This document shows, one piece after another, positions 43,440 through 51,742 of a stretch of DNA of 64,000 nucleotides (position 1 is its first letter; each line of letters starts with the position of its first letter). Location of the stretch: the NCBI RefSeq assembly GCF_902825145.1, contig NZ_CADEAD010000002.1, positions 62,001-126,000 on the forward strand. The letters run 5' to 3'. The stretch is from Bartonella phoceensis (GTDB lineage: Bacteria; Pseudomonadota; Alphaproteobacteria; Rhizobiales; Rhizobiaceae). Under the pieces are notes generated by a model, which was not told the DNA's origin, did no database searches, and was given only the letters and a program-made list of their open reading frames with translations. Made by a program: the position numbers and the translations under genes.

Positions 43440-44105
43440 ATGACTGTTCCAAATTTTGTGATGTTTACTGTTGTATACGTGTCTGCTGTATATTTTGTAT
43501 TGTCTTCAGTTTCCGTTATGCAAGGGGCCCAAGATGATGTTCATACGGTAGGTGTGAATAATGATCATGGGTTATTGCATCAAGCATCCATCTCTAAAGA
43601 AGCAGGTGTAATAGCTAATCTGTTTAAGCAGAGTAGTCATAATTTTGACGTAAAATTAAGAAGAATTGGTGTCGAAAATATGCAACAATTTGGTATCTCT
43701 TTCTCTGATATGTTTGATCCTTGCAAAAGTCTTAAAATGGTACGTACTGCTTTGTCGCGTTGTTATGAGCAAATAGCATCGGGGTATGATTTTGAACAAG
43801 CTGCATTGCAAAATGTGGTAGATTTTTATAACGCGGGAAATTCCGAAAGTGGTTTTAGTGCTGCCTATATGCGGAGGGTCATTTCCCGTATCCGAGTAAA
43901 AAATCCAAAAGATTCTGTGATTTTAGAGGGGGAGTCACAAGATACTTTAAAACTTCGTACAGGAGAGTCGAGACCGGAGATTGAAATAGAATCTCTTTCC
44001 ACCTCTCCAGAAGAGTTGGTAGATGTATTTATGCATAAAGCAAGTGGTGTTCATGATGCTTTCACAACGGAAAGTGCTTCTTCATTAGGAAAACAACAGG
44101 AATGA
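43440..44105 (+). CDS. VirB1/TrwN-like lytic transglycosylase, catalytic Glu not evident
   Basis: 221 residues. The middle follows the VirB1 family closely: HTVGVNNDHGLLHQ near 39, HNFDVKLRRIGVENMQQFGIS near 72, DMFDPCKSLKMVRTALSRCY near 95, and FYNAGNSESGFSAAYMRRVISR near 132. The stretch before HTVGV should hold the catalytic Glu (usually in a VESG-like motif). Here it reads as a hydrophobic segment followed by SVMQGAQDD, with no Glu at all. It may be exported by that segment but would not be an ordinary peptidoglycan cleaver. It is the first plausible gene of the Trw cluster. The start at 43440 is the first ATG after an in-frame GTG. Confidence 0.65.
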   Translation: MTVPNFVMFTVVYVSAVYFVLSSVSVMQGAQDDVHTVGVNNDHGLLHQASISKEAGVIANLFKQSSHNFDVKLRRIGVENMQQFGISFSDMFDPCKSLKMVRTALSRCYEQIASGYDFEQAALQNVVDFYNAGNSESGFSAAYMRRVISRIRVKNPKDSVILEGESQDTLKLRTGESRPEIEIESLSTSPEELVDVFMHKASGVHDAFTTESASSLGKQQE

Positions 44106-44232
44106 TGCTTATTGCGTTTACGGATTGGAACCATGATTTTGATAGGATATAGGAATGGAAGGTAGATAAAGAAATATTAAAGCTCTAGTTAGTATAAGAT
44201 TGGATAGTTTTTTCTAATTAAGGGCGGAAACA

Positions 44233-44529
44233 ATGAAAATGATAGAACAAAATAGTGTCGATATGGCATTTAACCAAAAGGCAGCACGTGAAATTACGGT
44301 TGTGATGTGTTCAGAAAGAGAGTGGTATTTTACGTTTGTTGCAGATGATCCGATAACCGGCAGTCCCAGTAAGTATACGCTTCTCACACAAAGAGGGAAA
44401 TTAAGGACTTGGGCTGATCCGAAATATCTCTTTAAGTTTCTTCATGAAAGAGGAGTTGTTTATGGCAGTTTTAAACTTAATCAGGGCGAAAAACATGAAA
44501 CAATCAAATATTCTTCTAGCAGCAGTTAA
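44233..44529 (+). CDS. Small protein of unknown function upstream of trwL1
   Basis: 98 residues, with AAGGGCGG placed well before the ATG, so it is probably expressed. The sequence is mixed alpha/beta (EITVVMCSEREWYFTFVADD, then SKYTLLTQRGKLRTWADPKYLFKFLHERG) and ends in a Ser run. There is no signal peptide or membrane segment. I do not recognise the family. Its position, ahead of the first trwL, is where korA/korB-type repressors are described in Bartonella trw loci, but no helix-turn-helix is obvious. Its last 35 nt overlap trwL1 in another frame. Similar 3' sequence recurs ahead of the other trwL copies. Confidence 0.55.
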   Translation: MKMIEQNSVDMAFNQKAAREITVVMCSEREWYFTFVADDPITGSPSKYTLLTQRGKLRTWADPKYLFKFLHERGVVYGSFKLNQGEKHETIKYSSSSS

Positions 44530-44809
44530 TAATAGGATTATTGAAACTGTTGTAGCTGTCACTACGTTTTTTATGGCTCATCCTGTATGTGCCCAAGCAC
44601 AGGATTTAACTAAAGTAAGGGGTATTTTAGATAAATTCAAAACAGAATTGGGTACAATTATTCCTATTGCTGCTGCTGTGATCCTTTTGTGCTTAGCAAT
44701 TGGTTATGCTGGGCGTTATATTGAAAAGGATACTTTTGTACGGTGGGCAATCGGTGTTGTCATTGCTGGATCAGCAGCTGAAATTGCTAATTTATTATTC
44801 ACGAGATGA
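44495..44809 (+). CDS. trwL1: TrwL1, VirB2-type pilin
   Basis: 104-residue major-pilin-like subunit. The signal peptide ends at AHPVCAQAQ (about residue 34). A short variable part (DLTKVRGILDKFKTELGTI) and two membrane segments follow, with the strongly conserved ILLCLAIGYAGRYIEKDTFVRWAIGVVIAGSA. VirB2 proteins polymerise into the surface pilus. Bartonella multiplies this gene to vary its surface. I chose the ATG at 44495 because the other copies start at the equivalent place. The in-frame ATG at 44444 lies inside the preceding gene. Confidence 0.9.
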   Translation: MKQSNILLAAVNNRIIETVVAVTTFFMAHPVCAQAQDLTKVRGILDKFKTELGTIIPIAAAVILLCLAIGYAGRYIEKDTFVRWAIGVVIAGSAAEIANLLFTR

Positions 44810-44943
44810 AAATGGATTATTTAAAGGCCGTGCAAAAAGAAAAACCTAGATTTTAGTGTTTTATCCATATCAATCAGGATTTTGTTTACATTGGAACAGA
44901 AGGGTTATTCGTGTCAAGTTATAACTTAAATTGGGGTAGTTAC

Positions 44944-45258
44944 ATGGAACAATTAAGTATTTTTCGAACAATAGTTGGTGGTAGGTTCGTGAGAACTGTT
45001 ACTATGGCCATGGCGTTTTTTATGACTCATCCTTTATGTGCTCAGGCGCAGAATTTAACTAAAGCAGGAAATATTTTAAAAAAAATCAGAGATGAATTGA
45101 ATATAATTGTTCCTATTGCCGCTGCTGTGATACTTTTGTGTTTAGCAATTGGTTACGCAGGGCGTTATATCGAAAAAGATACATTCGTACGGTGGGCAAT
45201 TGGCGTTGTCATTGCAGGATCTGCAGTTGAAATTGCCAACGTATTGTTCAAGCCATGA
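44944..45258 (+). CDS. trwL2: TrwL2, VirB2-type pilin
   Basis: 104 residues, same plan as TrwL1: signal peptide ending HPLCAQAQ, variable segment NLTKAGNILKKIRDELNII, then the conserved two-membrane-segment core. The C-terminal half is almost the same as that of TrwL3 even at the DNA level, while the N-terminal half differs. The start at 44944 (MEQLSIF) aligns with TrwL1 (MKQSNIL). It is preceded by a leader resembling the 3' end of the gene before trwL1. Confidence 0.9.
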   Translation: MEQLSIFRTIVGGRFVRTVTMAMAFFMTHPLCAQAQNLTKAGNILKKIRDELNIIVPIAAAVILLCLAIGYAGRYIEKDTFVRWAIGVVIAGSAVEIANVLFKP

Positions 45259-45416
45259 GTATAAATCAGAAAGTGTGTAATATCTCTTCTTATTCAAGGG
45301 ATGTTGTGTGTTCCAGTTGTTTTATACAGACTCATGTATATCGGCAAAAGGGTTGTTTGTACCGAAACAAGGAGACCTGTTCGTGTCAACTTTAATCTGG
45401 ATTAGGATAAACAATA

Positions 45417-45730
45417 TGAGAAAAGTAAGTATTTTTCAGATGGTGTTTAATAATGTAGTCATTGCAGTAACTGCAATGATGATTGCGTTTATACCATCTG
45501 CTGTGTATGCCCAACAAGGGGGGTTAGAAAATGCAAGAAGGGTTTTAAATACCTTTAGAGAGCAATTGATTTTGATTATCCCTGTTGCTGCTGCTGTGAT
45601 ACTTTTATGCTTAGCAATTGGTTACGCAGGACGTTATATCGAAAAAGATACATTCGTACGGTGGGCAATTGGCGTTGTCATTGCAGGATCTGCGGTCGAA
45701 ATTGCTAATTTGTTGTTCAAAAATAACTAA
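45417..45730 (+). CDS. trwL3: TrwL3, VirB2-type pilin
   Basis: About 104 residues, with signal peptide ending SAVYAQQ, variable segment GGLENARRVLNTFREQLILI, then the conserved core and a C-terminus LLFKNN. Start MRKVSIF at 45417 matches the other copies. The frame is open further upstream to 45308, but that part corresponds to the repeated leader, not to the pilin. Confidence 0.9.
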
Positions 45731-45867
45731 GGATAAGGTGTCAAGTATTTAATATAGAGTATTTTCATGCAGGCAAGAGTCCCTATTTTATTCTGATCGG
45801 TGAGAGTTTTTATTGTCTTGCAGAAAAGGCTTGTTCGTGCCAATTAAATTTAATGAGGCTGAGCAAT

Positions 45868-46119
45868 ATGAAACAGTTAAGTAATTTCCAATCAAAAAAT
45901 AACAGCAGGAGTAATATAATTGCTGCAGTTTTGGCTGTGTTTTTTATGGGTGGTTCTTTATATGCTTCAAACATCCTAGAAAATGCTAAAAGAGCTTTAG
46001 ATGTTCTGCAAATAGGAATTTCTATAACTATCCTTATTACTATCACTGTTATACTTTTGTGTTTAGTGATTGGTTATTTAGGGCATTATATTAAAAGGAC
46101 TATGCCATACAATAGATAA
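45868..46119 (+). CDS. trwL4: TrwL4, truncated VirB2-type pilin
   Basis: 83 residues. It starts MKQLSNFQ like the other copies and has a signal peptide (FFMGGSLYAS), the NILENAKRALDVLQ variable segment and the first half of the core (VILLCLVIGYLGHYIKR). It then diverges to TMPYNR and stops, losing the second membrane segment (about 25 residues). The core itself is drifting (A to V, A to L). It is probably non-functional or specialised; its expression status is unknown. Confidence 0.7.
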   Translation: MKQLSNFQSKNNSRSNIIAAVLAVFFMGGSLYASNILENAKRALDVLQIGISITILITITVILLCLVIGYLGHYIKRTMPYNR

Positions 46120-46330
46120 TCTGTGTTGGTGTCACGGGTTTGCGCGTTGATTTAACGTTACATTATTAAATTCTAATTGTTAATTATTGCAAAGCTTGTG
46201 TAATACAAAATATTTTTAAAATGTAATGTTTTTATACATTTTGTTTTAGATAGAGCAGTTATGGATTTTATCTATGCTACAAATAAACAGACATTATTTA
46301 TGACAACTTCAATTATAATGAGAATAGAAT

Positions 46331-46639
46331 ATGAGATGCTTTAATACCCTTCAAGCAAAAGTTAGCATTAAAATTATTGCCGTTTTGAGTGTTCTAACTG
46401 TTTTAACAACCCAATTTGCATATGCTCAAGAAAAAATGAGTAAAATAGATTTGTTCCTGGGCTTGCAGTATGGACTTAGCCTGCTTGTTCCTATTGCAGG
46501 TGCTGTTATTCTTTTCTTCCTATTGCTTATTTATGCATTTCGCCTCATCTCGAAAGCCACGTTTTTACGGTGGGCATTCAGTGTTATTATGGCGAGTGCA
46601 GCATTTTACATTAGCACGATCTTGTTTCATATTACTTAA
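46331..46639 (+). CDS. trwL5: TrwL5, divergent VirB2-type pilin
   Basis: 102 residues. A signal peptide ends TQFAYAQ, followed by KMSKIDLFLGLQYGLSLLVPIAGAVILFFLLLIYAFRLISKATFLRWAFSVIMASA. It keeps the spacing and the FLRWA.. landmark of the other TrwL copies but little of their sequence. It does not carry the repeated leader, so it is either the oldest copy or evolves separately. It sits directly before trwM, the position of the single trwL in conjugative relatives. Confidence 0.82.
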   Translation: MRCFNTLQAKVSIKIIAVLSVLTVLTTQFAYAQEKMSKIDLFLGLQYGLSLLVPIAGAVILFFLLLIYAFRLISKATFLRWAFSVIMASAAFYISTILFHIT

Positions 46640-46652
46640 ATTGGAGCTTCTG

Positions 46653-46961
46653 ATGAAACCACAAGAACATAAAACATTCCCCTTATTTAAGGGGGCAACT
46701 CGTGTTCCAACAATTTGGGGTGTGCCAATGATGCCGCTCATAATTATGGCCGTGAGTGTGGCTGCTGTTGCCATGACAATAAATATCTTTTTGTGGTTTA
46801 TTGCGTTGCCGTTATGGTTTATTATGGCACAAATTACTAAGAATGATGATAAAGCATTTCGGGTTTGGTGGTTGTGGATCGATAGCAAATTTCGCAACCG
46901 TAACAAGAGCTTTTGGGGTGCCTCAAGTTACAGTCCCTCTAACTACCGTAAAAGGAGATAA
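46653..46961 (+). CDS. trwM: TrwM, VirB3 homologue
   Basis: 102-residue inner-membrane component of the type IV secretion channel. It has the VirB3 layout: an N-terminal cytoplasmic stretch with FKGATRVPTIWGVP, two adjoining hydrophobic segments (about residues 26-62), and a basic tail with FRVWWLWIDSKFRNRNKSFWGASSYSP. GGAG precedes the ATG, which is 13 nt after trwL5. trwK follows after 2 nt. Confidence 0.92.
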   Translation: MKPQEHKTFPLFKGATRVPTIWGVPMMPLIIMAVSVAAVAMTINIFLWFIALPLWFIMAQITKNDDKAFRVWWLWIDSKFRNRNKSFWGASSYSPSNYRKRR

Positions 46962-46963
46962 GC

Positions 46964-49435
46964 ATGACGGCTGTTGAAAGCAAAAAGCGCCTTATGTCAG
47001 AAACGCCAATAAGCCTTTTTATACCCTATTCACACCACATTACAGATACGATTATTTCTACTAAAAATGCAGAATATTTGTCGGTTTGGAAAATTGATGG
47101 TCGTTCACACCAAAGTGCTTCGGAAGAAGATATTTTTCAGTGGACTAAAGAACTAAACAACACTTTACGTGGTATTGCATCAGCTAATTTGTCGTTGTGG
47201 ACTCATATTGTGCGCCGCCGTGTTTATGAATACCCCTCTTCAACATTTGATGAAATGTTTTGTCACCAGCTTGATGAGAAATACCGACAAAGTTTTACTG
47301 GTTATAATCTGATGGTTAATGATCTTTATTTAACTGTTGTTTTTCAGCCGGTAGCTGATAAGGTTATGTCATTCTTCTCTCAGCATGAACGTGAGACGCT
47401 CGAACAGAAAAAGATGCGTCAGGAATCATGTATCAAAGCTCTTAATGATATTAATCGTACTTTAGGTCAGTCATTAAAACATTATGGTGCAGAGCTTCTT
47501 GGTACTTATGAAAAAAATGGCCATGTCTATTCTTCTGCACTTGAATTTCTTAGCATGCTTATTAACGGCGAACACCATCCTATGCCAATCTGCTACGACC
47601 GTTTTGCTGATTATATGTCTATTAATCGACCTTTTTTTTCAAAATGGGGAGCATTCGGTGAACTTCGTACGATGAGTGGGATACGTCGATTTGGAATGAT
47701 GGAAATTAAAGAATACGACGTGGTAACAAAACCAGGTCAATTCAATATTTTGCTAGAAAGTGACTTTGAGTTCATCTTAACACAAAGTTTTTCAGTGCTT
47801 TCACGACATGCGGCTAAGGATTATTTACAGCGGCATCAGCGTAATCTTATCGATGCCCGCGATGTTGCTACCAGCCAAATTGAGCAAATTGATGAAGCAT
47901 TGAATCAGCTCGTAAGCGGACATTTTGTCATGGGTGAACATCATTGTACACTAACAATCTACGGTGATACAATTCAACAAGTTCGTGACCATATGGCAAA
48001 GGCGAGTGCGATACTTCTAGATGTTGCGGTGTTACCAAAACCCGTGGATTTGGCTATAGAGGCCGGTTATTGGGCGCAACTTCCGGGCAATTGGAAATGG
48101 CGGCCGCGTCCGGCACCAATTACATCGCTGAACTTTTTGTCATTTTCATCCTTTCACAATTTTATGTCAGGCAAGCCAAGTGAAAATCCATGGGGACCAG
48201 CAGTTACAATTCTTAAAACAATAAGTAAAACGCCTCTTTATTTCAATTTTCATGCTTCTAACCTTGAAGAAGATTCAACAGATAAGCGTTTACTTGGAAA
48301 TACTGCACTCATTGGACAATCTGGTTCCGGTAAAACTGTGTTGCTCGGGTTTTTGTTAGCACAAGCACAAAAATTCAAGCCAACAACTGTCGTTTTTGAT
48401 AAAGATCGTGGTATGGAAATTGCCATCCGCGCGATGGGTGGTAAATATCTGTCATTTAAAGCTGGTAGACCAAGTGGTTTCAACCCATTTCAACTTTCCC
48501 CTACACAAGATAATCTGATTTTTTTAAAACAATTTGTTAAAAAATTGGTAGAATCTGGTGGTAAAGTTACACACCACGATGAAGAGGAAATTGACCACGC
48601 TGTCATGTCTGTCATGAGCAGCAATATTGAAAAATCGTTGCGTCGTTTATCTTTTTTAGTGCAATTCTTGCCAAATCCACACTTAAGTGATCGTAATGCA
48701 CACCCTTCTGTTCACGCGCGTTTGATAAAATGGTGTGAAGGAGGTGATTATGGGTGGTTATTTGATAATCCTAATGATGCACTTGATCTCTCAACACATC
48801 AAATCTACGGTTTTGATATTACCGAATTCTTAGATAACCCAGAAACTCGTACGCCTGTTATGATGTATTTACTTTATCGTACAGAAGGAATGATTAGCGG
48901 GCAACGGTTTATGTATATTTTCGATGAGTTTTGGAAACCTTTGCAAGATCCCTATTTTGAAGATTTAGCAAAGAACAAACAAAAGACTATCCGTAAACAA
49001 AATGGTATTTTTGTTTACGCTACACAAGAACCCAGTGACGCTTTAGAAAGCAATATCGCCAAAACTCTTATTCAACAATGTGCGACCTATATTTTTCTGG
49101 CCAATCCTAAAGCAAATTACGAAGATTATACACAAGGTTTTAAGCTAACGGATACTGAATTTGAACTGATTAAAGGGCTCGGTGAATTTAGTCGTCAGTT
49201 TCTCATCAAGCAGGGTGATCAATCTGCACTTGCAGAACTCAATCTTGGAAAATTCCATATGACGATCAATGGAGAAACCATCGAGCGTGATTTCAGTGAT
49301 GAACTTTTGGTGTTATCAGGCACACCAGACAACGCAGAGTTGGTTGACAGCATTATCGCTGAAGTGGGTGATGATCCGGCAGTATGGTTACCAATTTTTT
49401 TACAGCATGTAAAAATCGATAGGAGGGAAATATGA
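46964..49435 (+). CDS. trwK: TrwK, VirB4-type ATPase
   Basis: 823-residue secretion ATPase that energises pilus assembly and transport at the inner membrane. The N-terminal CagE/VirB4 domain is followed by the RecA-like motor: Walker A GQSGSGKT near residue 449 and a Walker B-like MYIFDEFWK near 650. YATQEPSDALESNIAKTLIQQ (the VirB4 sensor region) is near 690. GGAGA precedes the ATG. The stop overlaps the trwJ1 start (ATGA). Length and motifs are complete. Confidence 0.96.
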   Translation: MTAVESKKRLMSETPISLFIPYSHHITDTIISTKNAEYLSVWKIDGRSHQSASEEDIFQWTKELNNTLRGIASANLSLWTHIVRRRVYEYPSSTFDEMFCHQLDEKYRQSFTGYNLMVNDLYLTVVFQPVADKVMSFFSQHERETLEQKKMRQESCIKALNDINRTLGQSLKHYGAELLGTYEKNGHVYSSALEFLSMLINGEHHPMPICYDRFADYMSINRPFFSKWGAFGELRTMSGIRRFGMMEIKEYDVVTKPGQFNILLESDFEFILTQSFSVLSRHAAKDYLQRHQRNLIDARDVATSQIEQIDEALNQLVSGHFVMGEHHCTLTIYGDTIQQVRDHMAKASAILLDVAVLPKPVDLAIEAGYWAQLPGNWKWRPRPAPITSLNFLSFSSFHNFMSGKPSENPWGPAVTILKTISKTPLYFNFHASNLEEDSTDKRLLGNTALIGQSGSGKTVLLGFLLAQAQKFKPTTVVFDKDRGMEIAIRAMGGKYLSFKAGRPSGFNPFQLSPTQDNLIFLKQFVKKLVESGGKVTHHDEEEIDHAVMSVMSSNIEKSLRRLSFLVQFLPNPHLSDRNAHPSVHARLIKWCEGGDYGWLFDNPNDALDLSTHQIYGFDITEFLDNPETRTPVMMYLLYRTEGMISGQRFMYIFDEFWKPLQDPYFEDLAKNKQKTIRKQNGIFVYATQEPSDALESNIAKTLIQQCATYIFLANPKANYEDYTQGFKLTDTEFELIKGLGEFSRQFLIKQGDQSALAELNLGKFHMTINGETIERDFSDELLVLSGTPDNAELVDSIIAEVGDDPAVWLPIFLQHVKIDRREI

Positions 49436-50205
49436 AAAGGGTAATTGTTGCAATAATATTTGTTGTAACTTCAGGCTGCCCAAATTTGGCAATGGCCATG
49501 TGGTGGGGAGCGGGATTAGGAGATCCAACAGTGGTGTGGGGAAATCCATCTAAAAGTCCTCCTCAAGATCCCCCTCAAGATCCCCCTGAAAATCCCCCTG
49601 AAAATCCCCCAAAGCCCGCTTCAAATACTATTGTAGTGCCTAAACCTTTGGTTAATATTCTTCAATTATTGAAAAAACAGATTGAGCAATCAGAAAAAAT
49701 ACATCAATCTATCGCAGGAAATAAGAAATCTGATAGGGAGCAAATGCCCTACTCTAGTTTTTTTCTCAAAGAACCAAAAACGATTTATGATAAGACAAAA
49801 CGTGCAAAAATGTCGGTACCGCTCAGAGAGATGCAGTACAAAGAAGCTCTTTTTGGATCTGCCCGTGATATGCGTAAATCTATCGAACAACGTATCTTGT
49901 ACACAATGGCTATAAATAGGCATGTCAGTGAAGAGGCTTTTGAGAACACAGATGCCCGTTTAAATTATGTTTTATTTTTGTTAAATAAACTTGACGGAAT
50001 GAAAGATCTAAAAAGCCTTACAGACTTGCAGATCCGTGTGAACAGCATGATGGCCCTGATCGACAATGAAGGTACAAAATTTCAAATGGTTGCACATCTA
50101 CGCGACACTGAAAAGGAGCTTATCAAACAGCAAAAACGCAAACGAAATCTAAAAATTCTATCTAGTGAAAATAAAACAATGCCAATTATACGGTCTATTC
50201 GATGA
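49432..50205 (+). CDS. trwJ1: TrwJ1, VirB5-type minor pilin
   Basis: 257-residue pilus-tip protein. The signal peptide spans about residues 1-24 (ending LAMAM; the TSGC inside it resembles a lipobox but is probably cleaved later). After residue 40 comes a proline-rich repeat of PQDP, PQDP, PENP, PENP encoded by four 12-bp units. The remainder is the helical VirB5 domain (SARDMRKSIEQRI, MKDLKSLTDLQIRVNSMMALIDNEGTKFQMV). In Bartonella, TrwJ is implicated in binding the erythrocyte surface. The repeat is absent from TrwJ2. Confidence 0.9.
   Translation: MKRVIVAIIFVVTSGCPNLAMAMWWGAGLGDPTVVWGNPSKSPPQDPPQDPPENPPENPPKPASNTIVVPKPLVNILQLLKKQIEQSEKIHQSIAGNKKSDREQMPYSSFFLKEPKTIYDKTKRAKMSVPLREMQYKEALFGSARDMRKSIEQRILYTMAINRHVSEEAFENTDARLNYVLFLLNKLDGMKDLKSLTDLQIRVNSMMALIDNEGTKFQMVAHLRDTEKELIKQQKRKRNLKILSSENKTMPIIRSIR
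49561..49608 (+). repeat. four 12-bp in-frame repeats in trwJ1
   Basis: Two copies of cctcaagatccc are followed by two of cctgaaaatccc, in frame, encoding PQDP-PQDP-PENP-PENP. In-frame units can change number by slippage without breaking the gene. Confidence 0.92.
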
Positions 50206-50454
50206 GGTTTATATAACAATCTTCTCCTATGCTATGGTCTTTTCTACTTTACTTGTACTTGTGGAGAAAATTCGATCACAATATTGAATACAGCTCTAAA
50301 ATTAAAAGGAGTATACGGAAAATTTTATCAGCTCCCAAATGGTTTTAACGAGAGAGCGTTTATAGCAATCTACATAACTGCACCATAAAACACATACTGC
50401 GTATCTATGTCTCACAGGTAATAAAAAACTAAAATTCACTCGAGAGGAAATGCT

Positions 50455-51339
50455 ATGGACTTCACAATGTTCACACAACTGTTCAATTACATTGATCAAG
50501 CAACAAAAACATATGTTACAGACATTTCCTCAAAAGCGATTGTTGCAATTACACCTATCGTATCAATTGGTCTTACCATCACTTTCATTATATATGGGTG
50601 GCTCATTATTCGCGGCGCAATAGGTATGCCAGTTTCTGGGTTTCTAAGTCGTTGTCTACGGATAAGTATTATTACTTCGATAGCACTAAGTGCAGGACTT
50701 TATCAATCAGAAATCACAAACTTGATAACAAAAATGCCTTATGACCTCTCAGCTGCAATCATAAACGATCCACTACAGGACAAACCATTGGCCAACTTGA
50801 TAGATAAAGTCGCTGAAAGAGGATTCGAGCGTGCAAGCGAAGCTTTTGAAGAAACTGCTTTCTTAGATGGTGATGGGCTCCTTTACGGTCTCTTCGGTAT
50901 TCTTATTTTGATTGCAACAAGCTTCCTCGTAGCAATCGGTGGTGCATTTATCCTGTTAGCAAAAATCGCACTCGTTCTTCTGGTAGGATTTGGACCACTT
51001 TTCATCATTTCCTTACTTTGGCAACCAACCTATCAATTTTTCGAACGATGGATAGCTCAAATCGTAAGCTATACAATTTTCTTGGTACTTCTAGCCACCA
51101 TATTTAGTCTGATGATGGATATTTTTGCAAATTATATGACTGATTTGAAATTCGATGGAGAACAGAATGTGAGTTATGCGCTCGGCGGTGCTCTCGTTTT
51201 ATCCATTATTTTTATTGTACTATTGTTTAAGATATCAAGCATTGCCAACACTTTGGCAAAAGGCGTTACATTTGGACATCTATGGAGATTAGATACTGCA
51301 AGAAACAATGCTACCCGCAATAATCGCGTAATTAAATGA
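50455..51339 (+). CDS. trwI1: TrwI1, VirB6-type polytopic membrane protein
   Basis: 294 residues. An N-terminal amphipathic part (MDFTMFTQLFNYIDQATKTY) is followed by about six membrane segments and a central loop with EETAFLDGDGLLYG. The VirB6/TrbL-type landmark is GFGPLFIISLLWQPTYQFFERWIAQ near residues 180-205. It forms part of the inner-membrane channel. GAGAGG precedes the ATG. Since trwI2 is dead, this is the only working VirB6 in the locus. Confidence 0.93.
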   Translation: MDFTMFTQLFNYIDQATKTYVTDISSKAIVAITPIVSIGLTITFIIYGWLIIRGAIGMPVSGFLSRCLRISIITSIALSAGLYQSEITNLITKMPYDLSAAIINDPLQDKPLANLIDKVAERGFERASEAFEETAFLDGDGLLYGLFGILILIATSFLVAIGGAFILLAKIALVLLVGFGPLFIISLLWQPTYQFFERWIAQIVSYTIFLVLLATIFSLMMDIFANYMTDLKFDGEQNVSYALGGALVLSIIFIVLLFKISSIANTLAKGVTFGHLWRLDTARNNATRNNRVIK

Positions 51340-51509
51340 CCTATCCCAACCATCAAATAGAAGATATCTGCACGCATAATGAACATTCTGGATAAACAAT
51401 AAAAAATGATCGAGTATGATTATAGATAATATATTTTTTAATCAAAATTGTAAAAATAATAAAAAAGTATTAGAGATGTATATTACAGTTATAAAAGTGG
51501 AATATTAAA

Positions 51510-51651
51510 ATGAGAAAATCACTTTTATAACTTTGACTGCTTATATTTTATCAGCTTGTGATTATTATAAAAGCTGAAGTAAATAAGTAATTTGGTTTAT
51601 GTGCCTATTAAGAAGGTCGTTTTTGCTAGAATCCAGCAAGAAACAAATTAG
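51510..51651 (+). pseudogene. trwH1: trwH1, dead VirB7 lipoprotein gene
   Basis: The DNA aligns with intact trwH2, including the region before the start. One T is missing from a T run after the first codons, so translation ends after MRKSLL. The lipobox equivalent (TTATCAGCTTGT) survives out of frame, and further indels and stops follow. It sits just after trwI1, as trwH2 does after trwI2. Confidence 0.85.
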
Positions 51652-51742
51652 GTCAGTAAAAGCAGAACGATTTAATAGTTATTATGAGTGTTGAGGTTTA
51701 AAACGTGAACTCGTAGGTAAGTTTGTAAAATCAGCGATATAA
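51652..51742 (+). pseudogene. 5' fragment of trwG
   Basis: About 90 nt matching the start of trwG (the EQLNSYYEESRGLERELINEF coding region at 53970-54035) but with stops and deletions. It shows that the duplicated block reached into trwG. Confidence 0.8.

Noticed and set aside
42844..43443. 199-codon frame as a real gene
   Set aside because: No domain, odd composition, no clear ribosome site, and it runs into the start of the trwN-like gene. Kept only as a doubtful region.
44444..44494. Upstream ATG as start of trwL1
   Set aside because: The other trwL copies begin at the position equivalent to 44495. The extra 17 codons lie within the preceding gene and precede the signal peptide.
45308..45416. 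Long N-terminal extension of trwL3
   Set aside because: It would bury the signal peptide, and the DNA corresponds to the duplicated leader seen before other copies.
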